A program made the position numbers and the translations under genes. From Mucidula mucida (taxonomy: Eukaryota > Basidiomycota > Agaricomycetes > Agaricales > Physalacriaceae), in contig JADNYV010000135.1 of assembly GCA_015501055.1 (NCBI GenBank), positions 1 through 64,000 of the forward strand: a DNA stretch of 64,000 bases, given 5' to 3'. The notes below the pieces were generated by a model. It did not search any database, was not told the DNA's origin, and saw nothing but the letters and a program-made list of their open reading frames with translations. Positions 1 through 11,580 of this stretch are shown here, one piece after another. Positions within the stretch are counted from its first letter, which is position 1, and each line of letters begins with the position of its first letter.

Positions 1-1239
1 CCTAACATCGTGGTAGGGGAGTATTCTAAAAATACAAACCGGCAACATCCTTCAAATACGCCATTGCCTGCTCTTTTGCATCTCCCTGCAACGTCTGAAG
101 GAGATTGGCCACAGCACTGATCTGCTGGATGGCATCAACTTGGGTTAAAGTGTTGAACATGGAGGTGGATAGGGCACCGGGCGCAATGACTTCAGTGGTG
201 CAAACATTCCGGCCAGGGATGGGGCCATGCGTGGGACAGTCATTGGACATGTGGCCAGTCTGGCGGCACTTGAAGCAGGCCCCACGATGACAAAGGATTT
301 CTTGTTCAAAGGCAGTCAGTCTTGGAAGAGCGGGAGGGTTCAATTGTGCACCTGGGCGTCTAGACATGTCCACATCCATGGGGACTCCCATGTCAGGGGC
401 TGGGGCTTGGGCAGCTGGAGTTGATTGGGGCACCAATGTCAAAGTTGTATCCCAGCCACCGGAACACCAAATGGCCTTCTTGTATTGTTGTGCCTTCCAC
501 ATATTCTGCATCACAACTGCACGTTGCTTGTAGTCCACAAGGTTGGTGGGAATGGGAAACAAGATGGAGATGTGATCAACCAGGCTTGAGTTAAGACCCT
601 TTTTGAAGTAGTGGAGCAAGGAGATCTCATTAAAGCCGGACTCATCAGCATGGGTATCAAATGCAGTGATGAACTTATCAAGGTCTGCCAGCTCTCCTGT
701 CATGTGGATTGTTTCCACCATCTGACAAGCGGTAGTAACGGGGTCTAGAGCGGCAAAGTCCAATTTGAACTGATTGATGACAGCATCCATGGTGGTCCAT
801 CACTTATCAGCGGGGGCGATAGTGTTATCCACCTGATTGGCATTGTACTCCTTCATGCGCATCTCCGCCCATTTGCCTGCAATGGGACCCTTAAGGTAGC
901 TGAGAAATAACAAGACCTGTTCTTTGCCGGTGGTATAACGGGCCTTGCTGAGGCGGAAGTGATTGCGGAAGTGTGCAAGCCAGGTGCTGAATGTGGCACG
1001 GTCATCATGGTAGTCATTAAGCTTGGCACCACATTCAGAGGTGTTGGACATGGCAGGGTTAGGAGTGGGGAGATTAGACTGGGGTGGATTAGGGGGAGAT
1101 GACGAGGGTGATGGGGGATCAGGAGCAGGTGAATTAAGGCCGAGATCAATAGGGATTAACAAGGTGGGATTGGAAACTGGGGTATGGGATTCAGAGACCG
1201 GGAATAATACAAGAGATATGGGTGCAGGTTACTGGGTTT

Positions 1240-1247
1240 GGACCGGT
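1240..1247. repeat. 8-bp target-site duplication, left copy
   Basis: GGACCGGT immediately left of the hAT element. The identical octamer is at 2500-2507. An 8-bp duplication is the hAT hallmark. Confidence 0.9.
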
Positions 1248-2499
1248 TAGTAAACAGCCCGGGTAGTACCGCGGGTACCACCTCGGCATACCGTACCCGT
1301 CCTGTTGGATACTGTACCGCCAGTGCACGGTATACGGTATGAGTATACCGCACGGTATTCGCGGTATACCGCAACCCGTTGGTGGTCCGAGCTCAAACTC
1401 ACTCAGACGGGTAAGTATACATATGTCGGATAGTCTAATGTACAGTACATTCAATGAATACTATCATAACCCTCTGGGAAGTTAATCTCCACCTTATCCA
1501 TATCCTCCTTTGGTACCTGCACTGCACCGTCCCTCGTCACCTCAGCTAGGACGTCGTTGGTGACATAACCCAACTTGCTCCATGATCCCAAGCACATCAG
1601 AGCTTGAATGCTCTGCGCACTTAAGCGGTTGCGCTCCCAACCAATCAATCGGCGCGCACGACTGAAAGCCCGCTCAACATTCACAGATGTAGCTGTCGAG
1701 GTGTGAGAACGGAACAAGTAATGACGAGAGACGTTCGTACCTGGGATCGTATGATAGTCAAGCGCCATGCGCGCGAGGGCCTTGGACTTCTTGGTGGCGT
1801 CACCCATAGCGACATCACCGTCTGCATCCTTGCCGGCGCTCTTCTCGCTGTCTGTGGCATCGACGTCGATGACAGAGGCGCCGTTGTGGTCGGAGCATGA
1901 GCGGGAGGGTGAACGACGATGACGATTACCTATATTTTCTGGTAAGTCTCCTATTTGACCAATGACTCGAACATACCTCTAATTTCGTGCCCGTGCTTAA
2001 GCAGGGTTCCCTGCATACCACGGCCAGCGTCGACCTCGCTGGTGGAAGCACCGGTGGAGCGGAAAGAGCCCGATTGTGGCACATTGTCGCGGGTGGTAGA
2101 ATTAGTCGATGTTCTCGCTTTCTTGGCCCGAGCAGCATTGGATGCATTGCGACGAGCGGCCTCGTGCTCTTCTGCTTCGAGGACACGAGAGCTAGCATTT
2201 TGCTTACGAGGTGGCAGGGGCTGCTGCTCTTCGTACTCGTCGTCGGACATGGTAGTAGTAAAATGACTTGGTTGTTAGGCTTCTCGTCGTTTTGTCAGGT
2301 AGAATTTGATTTTTTAGATAATACTATATAGTTTTAAGCCTTTTGATCATGGTGTGACACTAAGGAGACACCTCTGAGGCAACGGTATGTGGCGGTGTGG
2401 CGGTATACCAACGGTATGTTGGACCGGAGACCGTACCCGTCCCGTGACTTACCCAACCCGTCATACTGTCGCATACCGTCCATACCGTGCTATTTACTA
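1248..2499. mobile_element. hAT DNA transposon, internally deleted (1252 bp)
   Basis: Non-autonomous hAT-superfamily element. The ends are imperfect inverted repeats: TAGTAAACAGCCCGG at the left, and TAGTAAATAGCACGG when the right end is read on the opposite strand. Both ends are rich in short subterminal palindromic units of the form CGGTATACCG. An exact 8-bp duplication (GGACCGGT) flanks it. Inside is a minus-strand transposase gene reduced to 250 codons. Typical hAT transposases have several hundred more residues, so the catalytic RNase H-like core is missing. The element lies within, and in the same orientation as, the gag remnant. Confidence 0.9.
1451..2250 (-). CDS. Truncated hAT transposase: N-terminus plus dimerisation domain
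   Basis: Exons 1977-2250 and 1451-1929 on the minus strand (753 nt, 250 aa). The intron runs from GTATGT to ATATAG. The C-terminal part contains the hAT dimerisation signature (SVNVERAFSRARRLIG, then RNRLSAQSIQALMCLGSW), the conserved C-terminal region through which hAT transposases dimerise. The N-terminal ~90 residues are acidic then basic and disordered-looking, with no BED zinc finger. The DDE/RNase H core is absent. The reading frame is nonetheless open from ATG to stop, so the deletion derivative could make a dimerisation-only protein. Such a protein might interfere with full-length transposases; this is an inference. Confidence 0.75.
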
Positions 2500-2507
2500 G
2501 GACCGGT
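2500..2507. repeat. 8-bp target-site duplication, right copy
   Basis: GGACCGGT directly after the hAT right end, matching 1240-1247. Confidence 0.9.
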
Positions 2508-2599
2508 TCTGGGGATGGTGTGAGTAGTGAGTGACTGACTGATACTGGTTGTGATGACAACTCAGCTGGGGCCTCTATTGAGGTATTCACTCTCTGTGC

Positions 2600-3403
2600 T
2601 TAAGCTGTGCGGCTTTGCTCTAAGCAATGTTGGGTACCAGCAAAGTCTTCTGAGTTGAGGTAGACTTTTTGACCATTTCCCGTGAGGATGTACCAGGATT
2701 CTTTGATGTTATTGAAGTAGGTTTTGTCCCAGTCACCGGCGGGGTTGATGATCCAGTGGTTTCTGTTGGTTTTGTTAAAGATGATACCGGAAGGAAGCAA
2801 GGGTAGCTGAGCATTAGCGGAGAAGCGCACAATGGTGATGATAAAATGGACTGGGGTGGGGGCAACAGAATAGAGGCAATTTGTGATAAACGTCTTATAT
2901 TGACGATAAACCGTTTGGGCGTGACACATGACCAAGCCGCCAAATGTACTGAATGCAGACTTGTATTATATTCCCCTTCAATTTTTGCCTCAGCACTTGC
3001 ACTGCTAGGTGTGTATATATCTCTTACTGATGCCTCTACAAGTTAAAGACCATCTGTAGACTGTAACCCACAAGTAAGGTGTTCACCTCAAAATCACTAA
3101 ATCAGCCTTGTTCTCGACCTATCTCACTCAGTTTGCAGCTGATTTCCTTCAAGTTTTTTTTTGTACAACTATAGAAGATATGTATCAGAATATATTTCAC
3201 GACAAACTGCACCTTGTTTAAGGCACAATTGACAGGAAACAGCATATTTTCATGCAAAGGCACACCAAAAGACAACATAGTACCTTGTATCTTGAGTTTT
3301 GCAGACTGGCAGCAGCAATGCAGATTTGTCAACTCTTTTGTTTGTCGCTTGTTGTGTGGGCCGTCTGGCAGCTGTAAACAATGCACTGGTCCGGGTGTTG
3401 CTC
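2600..3403 (-). other. Upstream part of the retroelement, degenerate
   Basis: Continues the gag reading frame upstream of a TAA at 2600-2602 through an open stretch to about 2935, with no recognisable domain. It may be the retroelement leader or an N-terminal gag extension. I could not define an LTR or a primer-binding site because the second LTR is not in the window. No independent gene is supported from 2940 to 3400. Confidence 0.35.
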
Positions 3404-3447
3404 ATGGAACACAAGACATCTACATATGGAACACAAGACATCTACAT
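3404..3447. repeat. 22-bp direct repeat, two copies
   Basis: The unit beginning ATGGAACACAAGACATCTAC is present twice in tandem with a 22-bp period. Nothing links it to a gene. Confidence 0.8.
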
Positions 3448-3851
3448 GAAACACATTGTAATGGTGTACTACAATGGTCGAAGAGAGCAAAAAATAAGCA
3501 TAAGTGCTCACCCCCCCTTGTTTGATGGCAACCGTGATGGGAAAGTCCGAGTGGCGCGTCCGGCGCGCCTCAATTACGGTAGTCGCACAAACAAGATGTA
3601 GAAAGGAGTTTGAGTTGAAGTTTTATTCATGAAAGTTACCGTAATCTTGATGCACGCCGCCGTCGCGCCCAGTGTCCTGCTCATTTAATCAACGTTCCTC
3701 GAAGCTACTCGGAGTCGTTGCCTCTTTGGTCTGTGGCTGTGTGAACAATGGGTTTCTGCTGAGTCATCCTATTTGGAAGTGTTTCAACCAGCCACCTTCG
3801 AGACCAGCAAGTCGAGTGACGCGCGAGATTTCAACGGCGCGTGGGTCGAAA

Positions 3852-6800
3852 ATGTCCGCTCCGATGGTGGGCAATGGGATGCCGTCGAATATGCAGCAAC
3901 AGCGACCGCCGGCGATGCCCAATCATCAGCAGCTACAGGGTGTCATCCAGGTGCGTGCAGGTCTCCTCGCAGCAGGCAATACACTAAACGCAGTATGATC
4001 AGCGTATAAATTACCTCAAGGCCCATCCAGACCATGAGAAACATCCAGGAGAGACCGAGCAGCTCATGAACTACATCAAGGTTCTATCTACCGCCCAAGG
4101 CGAGTTCCCGCCTTTGCGGTTCTTAACGATACTGACAGTGTGTAGCCCAACGAAATCAGGCCGCCCAGCATAGCGCCCTCCCGCCCGCCATGAATGGAGG
4201 CGGCGCGACGAGCACGACCTTTGCCACGGAGCATATCGAGGTCCTCCGCGCGCAAATTCAAGCATTCAAACTCCTCGGACGCCATCTCCCAGTTCCCGAA
4301 AACATCCAGCACGCTATGCAGCTCAAGACGGTCGGCATGGCTGATCTCGAAAAGCAGCTGCAAGTTCCGGACGTGACTTCACGCGTTGTCGACAATGTCG
4401 TCAAAGTTGTAAAGGCTGAATCCGAGGCGCCCTCCGCCGACCCAGCGATGATAGAGGTCGACGACGACGTGGAGATTGACCCAGCAGACCTCCCCAAGGG
4501 CCCTTTCCTAGAAGACGATGTCAATTCCGGCATATATCCCTACAACGCATACCGACATCCATTTTCCCTCCTCGAACGCAAGCCAGACGGTGACCCCGCC
4601 ATGTTCGCAACCCGTCTGCAGCGTCTCCTCGTGCCTACCATAATGCCCGCAGGACTAGACGCCCACCAAATTCTCGCCGAACGGGACCGCTTCATTGAGG
4701 CTCGCATGCAGCAGCGCATACGCGAGCTCGAAGCTTTACCATCTACCATGGGCGACGGTGGACTAGTGGACGGTGATGCTCTCATGGACGAGGACCCATC
4801 TCTCCTTCACACCTCACACGGCAAACTTCGTGCTCTTATAGAGCTCAAGTCGCTGCGCCTCATCGAAAAACAGCGATATATGCGTAGTACTGTTGCTGAA
4901 AAGCTCGTTCATGGTTCGCATCTACCTCTTAATCGCGCCGACTTCCGGAGAACAAGAAAGCCAACTATTCGAGATGTGCGCCAAACGGAAATGATTGAAC
5001 GGAAACAGAGGACGGAGCGGGAACGACGCGCAAAGCACAAACACGTCGAGCAGCTCACTGTTATAATCAACCATGGACGCGAGGTCGTCGGCGTAAACCG
5101 CGCTGCACAGGATCGCGTACTTCGTATTGGAAAGGCCGTTCTTAATTATCACGCCCATACCGAGAAGGAGGAGCAGAAGAGAATTGAGAGGATCTCCAAG
5201 GAGCGTCTGAAGGCCCTCAAGGCCGACGATGAAGAGGCCTACATGAAGCTCATCGACACAGCCAAGGATACCCGTATTACCCACCTTCTCCGGCAAACCG
5301 ATGGCTACCTCGACTCCCTCGCACAAGCTGTCGTCGCGCAGCAAAACGAGGGAGGCCCACAGGAGCACTTTCAATTCGACGTGGAAGATGGTCCTGCGAA
5401 CGAGGCTACATTTGGTGCCCAAATCATGGAAGACGCTCAGACTGACAAGACCAAAGTCGACTATTACTCTGTTGCTCATCGTATCTCCGAGAAGATTACG
5501 AAGCAGCCTAGTATACTCGTCGGTGGTACTCTCAAGGATTACCAAATTAAGGGATTACAGTGGATGGTCAGCCTGTACAACAATCGTCTTAACGGTATCT
5601 TGGCCGACGAGATGGTGAGTCTTTCAAAACTGTCCTATTTAAACCGTTCTTTAACCTGGTCGTTGACATTTTCTTAGGGTCTCGGAAAGACTATCCAAAC
5701 CATTTCGCTTATTTCCTTCCTCATCGAAACCAAGCGCCAGAAAGGACCTTACCTCGTCATCGTGCCGTTGTCAACAATGACCAACTGGTCGGGCGAGTTT
5801 GCCAAATGGGCGCCTGCAATCAAGCTCGTGGCATACAAAGGTAACCCGGCGCAGCGACGAGCGCTGCAGGGTGACCTTCGAGTCGGCTACTTCCAGGTTC
5901 TTTTGACGACGTACGAATACATCATCAAGGATCGCCCTGTTCTGAGCAAGCTTAAATGGGTACACATGATCATTGGTAACTACAATCTTCTGTTTGCGTT
6001 TCACCGTGCTTATATGCGTCGTAGATGAGGGTCATCGTATGAAGAACACACAATCTAAACTTTCACAGACCCTCTCCACCTACTACCACTCCCGCTATCG
6101 TCTCATTCTTACTGGTACTCCTTTGCAGAACAACCTCCCCGAGCTGTGGTCACTACTCAACTTCGTTCTCCCAAAAATCTTCAACTCTGTGAAGTCGTTC
6201 GATGAATGGTTCAACACACCGTTTGCCAACGCTGGAACTGGCGACAAAATCGAGTTGAACGAAGAAGAGGCGCTCCTAATTATCCGACGCTTGCACAAGG
6301 TGCTCCGGCCGTTCCTGTTGCGGCGGTTGAAGAAGGATGTAGAGAGCGAGCTGCCGGACAAGGTTGAAAAGGTGATCAAGGTCCGGATGAGTGGGCTGCA
6401 GAGCCAGTTGTACAAGCAGATGAAGAAGTACAAGATGATCGCGGACGGAAACGACAAGACTGGGTATGATGGCTTGTTTCTTGTCCTGGGCACTGGCTGA
6501 CTTGTTCGTCAGAAAATCGGGAGGTGTGAAAGGTCTTAGTAACGAGCTCATGCAGCTGCGAAAGATCTGTCAGCATCCTTTCCTCTTTGAGAGCGTCGAG
6601 GACAAAGTCAGCCCTAGTGGTTTGATCGACGAGAAGTTGATACGCACGTCTGGCAAGATTGAGCTTCTCAGTCGTGTGTTGCCCAAATTCTTCGCTACGG
6701 ATCATCGAGTGCGTTGTCTGTTGTGTCCACTCCAAGGAAGCTAATCTTTCAAAGGTCCTGATCTTCTTCCAAATGACAAAAGTTATGGATATCATGGAAG

Positions 6801-8635
6801 ACTTTTTGAAAATGATGAACTGGAAGTATCTGCGTCTGGACGGTGGCACGAAGACTGAGGAGCGTGCGTCATTTGTGCAGCTGTTCAATGCGAAGAATTC
6901 GGAATATATGGTTTTCATCCTGTCCACTCGAGCCGGTGGTTTGGGTCTTAACTTGCAGACAGCTGATACTGTGGTTATGTATGTCTCTTCCTTCTTCTCG
7001 AAATACTCGGTTCTCATGATCTTCGCAGCTTCGACAGTGATTGGTATGCTAACAATTGACGTGGCATGTCGAATTAGACTAACGTTTATATTAGGAATCC
7101 TCATGCGGATCTTCAAGCACAAGATCGTGCGCATCGTATCGGCCAGACGCGTGCTGTTCTCATTTTGCGGTTCATTACCGAGAAGAGTGTCGAGGAAGCT
7201 ATGTATCAGCGTGCCCGTTATAAGCTTGATATCGACGACAAGGTCATTCAAGCTGGTCGTTTTGACAACAAGTCTACACAGGAGGAGCAGGAGGAGTTTT
7301 TGGTATGCTAGTCTTCTTACTACAAGGCTTCTTGCTAACGCATAGATAGCGCTCTATTCTCGAGGCAGACCAGGAGGAGGAGAACGAGGAGGCTGGCGAT
7401 ATGAACGACGAAGAGTTGAATGCTCTTATTGCGCGCAGCGAAGAAGAGTCCGAGATTTTCCGGAAGATGGACACAAAGCGCGAGCGTGATCTCGCGGAGA
7501 GTTGGCGTCTGGCCGGACATCGCGGCAAGCCGCCGCCGCCGCTTATACAGATCGAGGAATTGCCAGAGTGCTATCAGGTCGATGAGCCGTTTGAGATCAA
7601 GGAGCCGGAGGAGGTTGTGGAAGGCCGTGGGCAGCGGCGGAGGAATGTGGTCAGCTACTCTGACAATCTCAGCGACGATGCTTGGGCAAGGGTACGTTCG
7701 TTCATGTATTTCTTCAGACAGTTGGGCTGACTTTCTTTCAGGCATTAGAAGACGGCGATGATATCGAGGAGATTCTGGAGCGACCGCGGAGGAAACGCGT
7801 GGCTACGAGTAAATTCATGGAAGATTCAAATCGGGGGACGCCTGTATCTGACGTGGAGATGTCGCGTCCGTCGCGTAAGGGCCGGAAGGGCAAGGGCAAG
7901 GCTGCAGAATACGACCCGCCGGCGAATGGGAAGCGAAAACGGCCTGGGCAGAAGTCCCATTCGGTAACACCTTCCATAGCTGGTGACGATGATGATGACG
8001 ATCGGGTTGCGGTATGTTGGTTTCTGTGTCGTCTTGCATTTTTCTGACAATCTCCTTAGAAACGCCAACGCAAGGCCAGAGTTCCGGATATGAGTGCTAA
8101 TATTCGAGAGAGGATGAAGAGCGCGTTTGAAGAGTGCTATCAGGCCGTGTTTGACTGCGAAGACACGGATGGCCGCCAACGGCGACAGCTCTTCTTGACT
8201 CTGCCCGCCAAAAAGGTGAGCGACCTTTTCCCTTGACTTTTTACTCCAATTTTGACTGTTGTGAAGATCTACCCGGACTACTATCAGCTCATCAAGCAAC
8301 CCATCTCGATGCAGCAGATCCAGAAGCGGAGCGCGGGGACATATTACAAGACGGTGCAGCAGTATAGGGAGGACTGGAAGCTGATGTTCAATAATGCGCG
8401 GACGTATAATCAGGAGGGGTCGTGGGTGTACACGGACGCGGAGGAGATGGAGAAGGTGTTTGACGCGACGTATGAGAGGGCGATGCGGAGCGCGGGACTG
8501 TTGGGTGGTGGCGGAGGGGAGGTGGCAGAGGAGCGGCCTGTGGTGGGAAGGTCGAGGAGTGCGGGGCGTAAGCGGGTGATGAGCGATGATGAGGGGGATG
8601 ATCCCGAGTATTTGACGCCTAGTGATGATGATTAG
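3852..8635 (+). CDS. SNF2: SNF2/STH1-type chromatin-remodelling ATPase
   Basis: Catalytic ATPase of a SWI/SNF or RSC complex, which slides and ejects nucleosomes in the nucleus. Thirteen exons: 3852-3950, 3994-4099, 4146-5614, 5678-5975, 6025-6463, 6513-6708, 6755-6978, 7029-7043, 7095-7302, 7350-7691, 7742-8011, 8060-8215, 8267-8635 (4191 nt, 1396 aa). Domains in order: QLQ (~94-130), HSA (~290-380), SNF2 ATPase with Walker A GLGKT (559-563) and DEGH box (658-661), helicase C-terminal lobe (~870-1000, ending in AHRIGQT), SnAC (~1050-1120), and a bromodomain (~1235-1330, [14 protein letters not shown]) that binds acetyl-lysine. Intron 2 starts with GC (AAG|GCGAGT) and exon 8 is only 15 nt. 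Snf2 and Sth1 share this layout, so which complex it serves is undecided. The AT-rich lead between 3600 and 3851 would hold the promoter. Confidence 0.93.
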
Positions 8636-8987
8636 GCTGGTTGCTTTTTTTTCGTTCTTGTGTTTTTTTTTTCGTTGTGGTTGTTATGCAACTTGTAATT
8701 TGATTATGCGAGTCACATTGGTTCGCTGTGTAAATAGATACTGAAGGCTTTCTTCGATATTGGTTGGACAGCTGGCCTACTATAAAACGAGAGACATATC
8801 GCGTTATAACATTGAAGAAGGTGGCAGTAAGGGCACGCCTACCCAGACCATTGGTCAAGGGCCAAGGATACAACTCTTCATCGTGGCGCAAGGGGGCTTT
8901 CTCCGACCAGTGTCTGATGCACTCGAACCTATTTGATGATCAGGTTCAGTCTTTTTCCTCACTTGTACCAGCCTCATCGACTCGGAC
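8636..8987 (+). other. SNF2 3' flank and upstream region of kinase-like copy 1
   Basis: T-rich runs directly after the SNF2 stop codon fit a 3' UTR. A TATAAAA motif lies near 8780. No gene is seen here. Confidence 0.4.
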
Positions 8988-10071
8988 ATGGCCTCCGAGT
9001 CGTATTCTCTTTGGCTTGGCTTTGGCAAAGCTTAGAAAAAGATCAAGTTTCAAGCTATCGAGGACTCAGTTCTTGGAGGCAAGTTTGAAGATTTTCCTTT
9101 TGGCGCCTCTCCCGAGCCTTTATTCGTTTTGCCACATGAACCGCAGATCAACGACAATTATGGACTGGCTCGGAAAGTCCCATTTCCACAGGTTCTTGCA
9201 TGGGGAAACTGCCTGGACACCGATTCTTCGGTAGTCTTCAACAACGGTGAAGGCGATGAGCAGAAAAGGAAGTTCTGTGTCAAGGTGTTGGAAGACCGAG
9301 ATGGACGATTAAGTACTGTTACAAGGCCGCGGACAAGATGATTGCAGATGCAAAGTTTTATGGTGAGAATCTTCGGGCTGTCGCTGGGGTTTTAGTCCCG
9401 CGGCACTATGGTGTGTGGCGCGCGCAAACAAGATGGGGTGGCGCAGTGCTGTGTAGTATCACGGAATGGGCTGGTACGTCGTGGACTCAGCTTGTTGCTG
9501 CGGGTAGTAATACTCCCGATCTTAAGTATTTCCAGCCTCTGAGTCAGCGGTTTGAGGTTCGCGCTTATTCGTGTGCCATATAGATGCAGATAGGGCGTAC
9601 AGTTGAACGACTTCGTGATCGCGGTATCCATTACCATGGGCTGTATTTTTCTAGAGATTTACATCATTTACTCTTCAAGACCGGCTCCGAATTGAAGACG
9701 ACCTGTTTCGTCATTGAGTTCTCAAAGGCTATAAAGACACCATGTACCAGAAATCTCCCCATCCTTCCCCACGATGCGGATATCCTCATGGAAACTCCGC
9801 GCTGCAGAGAAGCCTTGAATCTCACTTATATTCTGGGCATGTATCGAGTGGCTTTGAAATGTATGTTTGCGTTCAACTCGACTTTGATTCAAGTTTGTAC
9901 TCACAGAGAGAAAACAATCAAGTGTCACCTTCGACTAACTTGTACCGCGCCATAAAGGACGACGCAGCAATACCGGGACGGTTGAAGAATGTACGGAAGT
10001 ACCAATTGGATGCGTGGTGGATGGACATGGACGCGGAGGAGATGGAGGGCAACGTACTGTCCCCGTTTTGA
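8988..10071 (+). pseudogene. Kinase-like paralogue, copy 1 (dead)
   Basis: Same family as the intact copies at 11644 and 15064. It starts MASESYSLWLGFGKA and then hits TAG at 9033-9035, where the intact paralogue has GAG. The protein match resumes (PEPLFVLPHEPQINDNY) and changes frame around 9320. Recognisable blocks follow: VPRHYGVWRA, the exon-2 block GRTVERLRDRGIHYHGL, and a degraded acidic-metal block CFVIEFSKA. At least one nonsense and one frameshift mutation are present, and the C-terminal exon is eroded after about 9900. No CACGTG box precedes it, unlike the intact copies. Confidence 0.8.
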
Positions 10072-10167
10072 GTAGCTTCATAACTTATAATAGAGCCTGA
10101 CGTGAGCCTTGCAATTCTGAGCGAGTTCTTTCACATGACCTTGTATTGGTAACACACCATCACCATC

Positions 10168-10483
10168 ATGGCTTCACAGTTTCTGTGGCTTGGATTCGGC
10201 AAAGCTGACAAAATGTTCAAGTTTCAGGCCTGCGAAGCCGATCCATGAAGGACATATTGTTTGAGCGGTTCCCCTCCACCTCCCCCGAACCACTTTTGGT
10301 CTTGCCATTTGACCCAGAAATGAACAACAGCGAAGGGCTGCCTGAAAAAATTCCCATTTCCAGATGTACTTTCGTGGGGCGACGGCTTAGACAACGAGTC
10401 CTCGATATTCTTCGATGGGTACTACAAAGAAAGTAACGAGCAGAAGGCTAAGCCGGACGATTACAGTCTCCAGGCATTCCATA
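10168..10483 (+). pseudogene. Kinase-like paralogue, copy 2 (truncated)
   Basis: Begins ATGGCTTCACAGTTTCTGTG and matches the first exon of copy 4 (15064) closely through the PSTSPEPLLVLPFDPEMNN block. The frame is lost near 10235 and again near 10350. An internal piece corresponding to the FCIKVLFNIEK part of copy 4 is missing. The match ends abruptly at about 10483, where SRP68-derived DNA begins on the other strand. This junction is a rearrangement breakpoint, not a gene end. Confidence 0.8.
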
Positions 10484-10930
10484 GCAACCAAAGCGTTGTC
10501 AAACTCTTCGCGATACTGCTGATGACAACCGTTGAGGATGAAAGTGTACACGGCCGCGACTTTCAGGAGACTTTCGGCAGAGAGGAGACGATGCGCAGAG
10601 TGTCTGACACTGGGAGTTTACACTGCGTTCAAATCGCCCGGTGGCGCTGTGACGGAGACTGCTGGGTTCTTTTGAGATTGCAAAAGTATTTGCTATGAGT
10701 ACGCCCAAGCGCGTGCGGATTCCATTTGGACTATGAAGGTTAACTAGAATTTTTGCAAACGACATCTGGAAACGTACTGTCCATCTTTAATCATCTTTGC
10801 CTTGAGCGGTGGTACTTAGTTATCTGAACTCGGGCTCTTTGCTGTCGGTCATCATTAATTTCGATGTGTGCGCTGCGCCCAATGTTTTCTTCAGGAAATT
10901 GATGAGCTGCAGCTTGTCGACATGTCATAC
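10484..10930 (-). pseudogene. SRP68 5'-end fragment A
   Basis: Diverged copy of the first part of the SRP68 gene at 20925-21480, in the same orientation. It retains counterparts of exons 2-4, including the LRHSATGRF and FAISKE-type segments and the short introns, but the splice sites and frames are decayed. It is fused directly to truncated kinase-like copy 2 at about 10483 and gives way at ~10885-10930 to the inverted-repeat arm. It cannot encode SRP68 because only the 5' quarter is present. Confidence 0.8.
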
Positions 10931-11505
10931 ACGGATGAGAGTTACAGCGCCTTGTGATGGCAAACTCACACATCGGGGTTTCTAACTTAGTAGAAATTCT
11001 AGTTTGTTCCTGGCGCCGCGCTTCAAAGTCATGGTAGGAGCCGGCTGAATGACCTCGACAAATCGGCACCCGATTTCAACGTTCTACAAAGCTATTCCCA
11101 GATCAATTGAAAATAAAGGCGTTGTCTGATCGCTTACCTCCTATGAAGAGGTATGAGATAGCATTTCCGGGCGGCGGAGGAGATTTCAAAAGGCCGCAAG
11201 AAATCAGCGCGCGAGAAGACGATGGATATGGTCTCAGCGGTGATGGGGCGCTTACGCTTCCACCACGGCGCTTGTAGATGCGAGTAGTACACGTTGACTA
11301 GACACGCGTCAAAAGCGCCGTGACGGGCTAGAGAATCGAAAAATGAGAGATTCTTGATTGTTATTGCGCCAAGGAGTGGGGACCGGTTCATATCAGAATG
11401 CAGCAGAGAAAAGAAGGGCGCTACACTGTCAGGCGGAGATGTCTTGTAGAGATGTCAGCAGATATGGAGATAGCCGTGCTCTCAAGAACGGAGAGGAAGA
11501 ACGCA
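10885..11505 (+). repeat. Large inverted repeat, left arm
   Basis: About 620 bp that recurs in reverse orientation at ~13375-13995 and in direct orientation, more diverged, at ~14330-14945. For example, the stretch around 11281-11345 is an exact reverse complement of 13550-13615. The arms enclose intact kinase-like copy 3. Short open frames inside the arm (11134-11391 minus) recur in the other copies but show no domain, so I do not call a gene. Confidence 0.85.
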
Positions 11506-11580
11506 GCACGCAAGAGCCACAGATGACAGAACAAGCACGAGAATGTTCTAGTTCGGAACTGGTTGACAAATATTAGCGGC

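Larger units (their letters stand above)
26..2590 (-). pseudogene. Retrotransposon gag remnant (Ty3-type), interrupted
   Basis: Capsid/nucleocapsid gene of an LTR retrotransposon, read right to left. The part nearest position 26 carries a CCHC zinc knuckle (CFKCRQTGHMSNDCP), the RNA-binding motif of Gag nucleocapsids. Upstream lies a Retrotrans_gag-like stretch (TWLAHFRNHF ... PIAGKWAEMRM) after a Pro/Ser-rich N-terminus. The frame is broken by TGA at 800-802 and TAA at 1229-1231, and a hAT element occupies 1248-2499. Removing the element with one 8-bp target copy leaves the flanking codons in the same frame, so the insertion hit an already coding or recently coding gag. No protease, reverse transcriptase or paired LTR is visible, since the downstream part would lie left of position 1. 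Seen: motif, stops, frame. Inferred: Ty3 class. Confidence 0.75.

Noticed and set aside
800..1162. Separate 120-aa gene on the minus strand
   Set aside because: Same frame as the downstream gag block and separated only by a TGA; it is part of the gag remnant.
4922..5545. 207-codon minus-strand frame
   Set aside because: Antisense to the large SNF2 exon; no domain.
6376..7251. 291-codon minus-strand frame
   Set aside because: Antisense to SNF2 exons and introns; the plus strand has clear helicase motifs.
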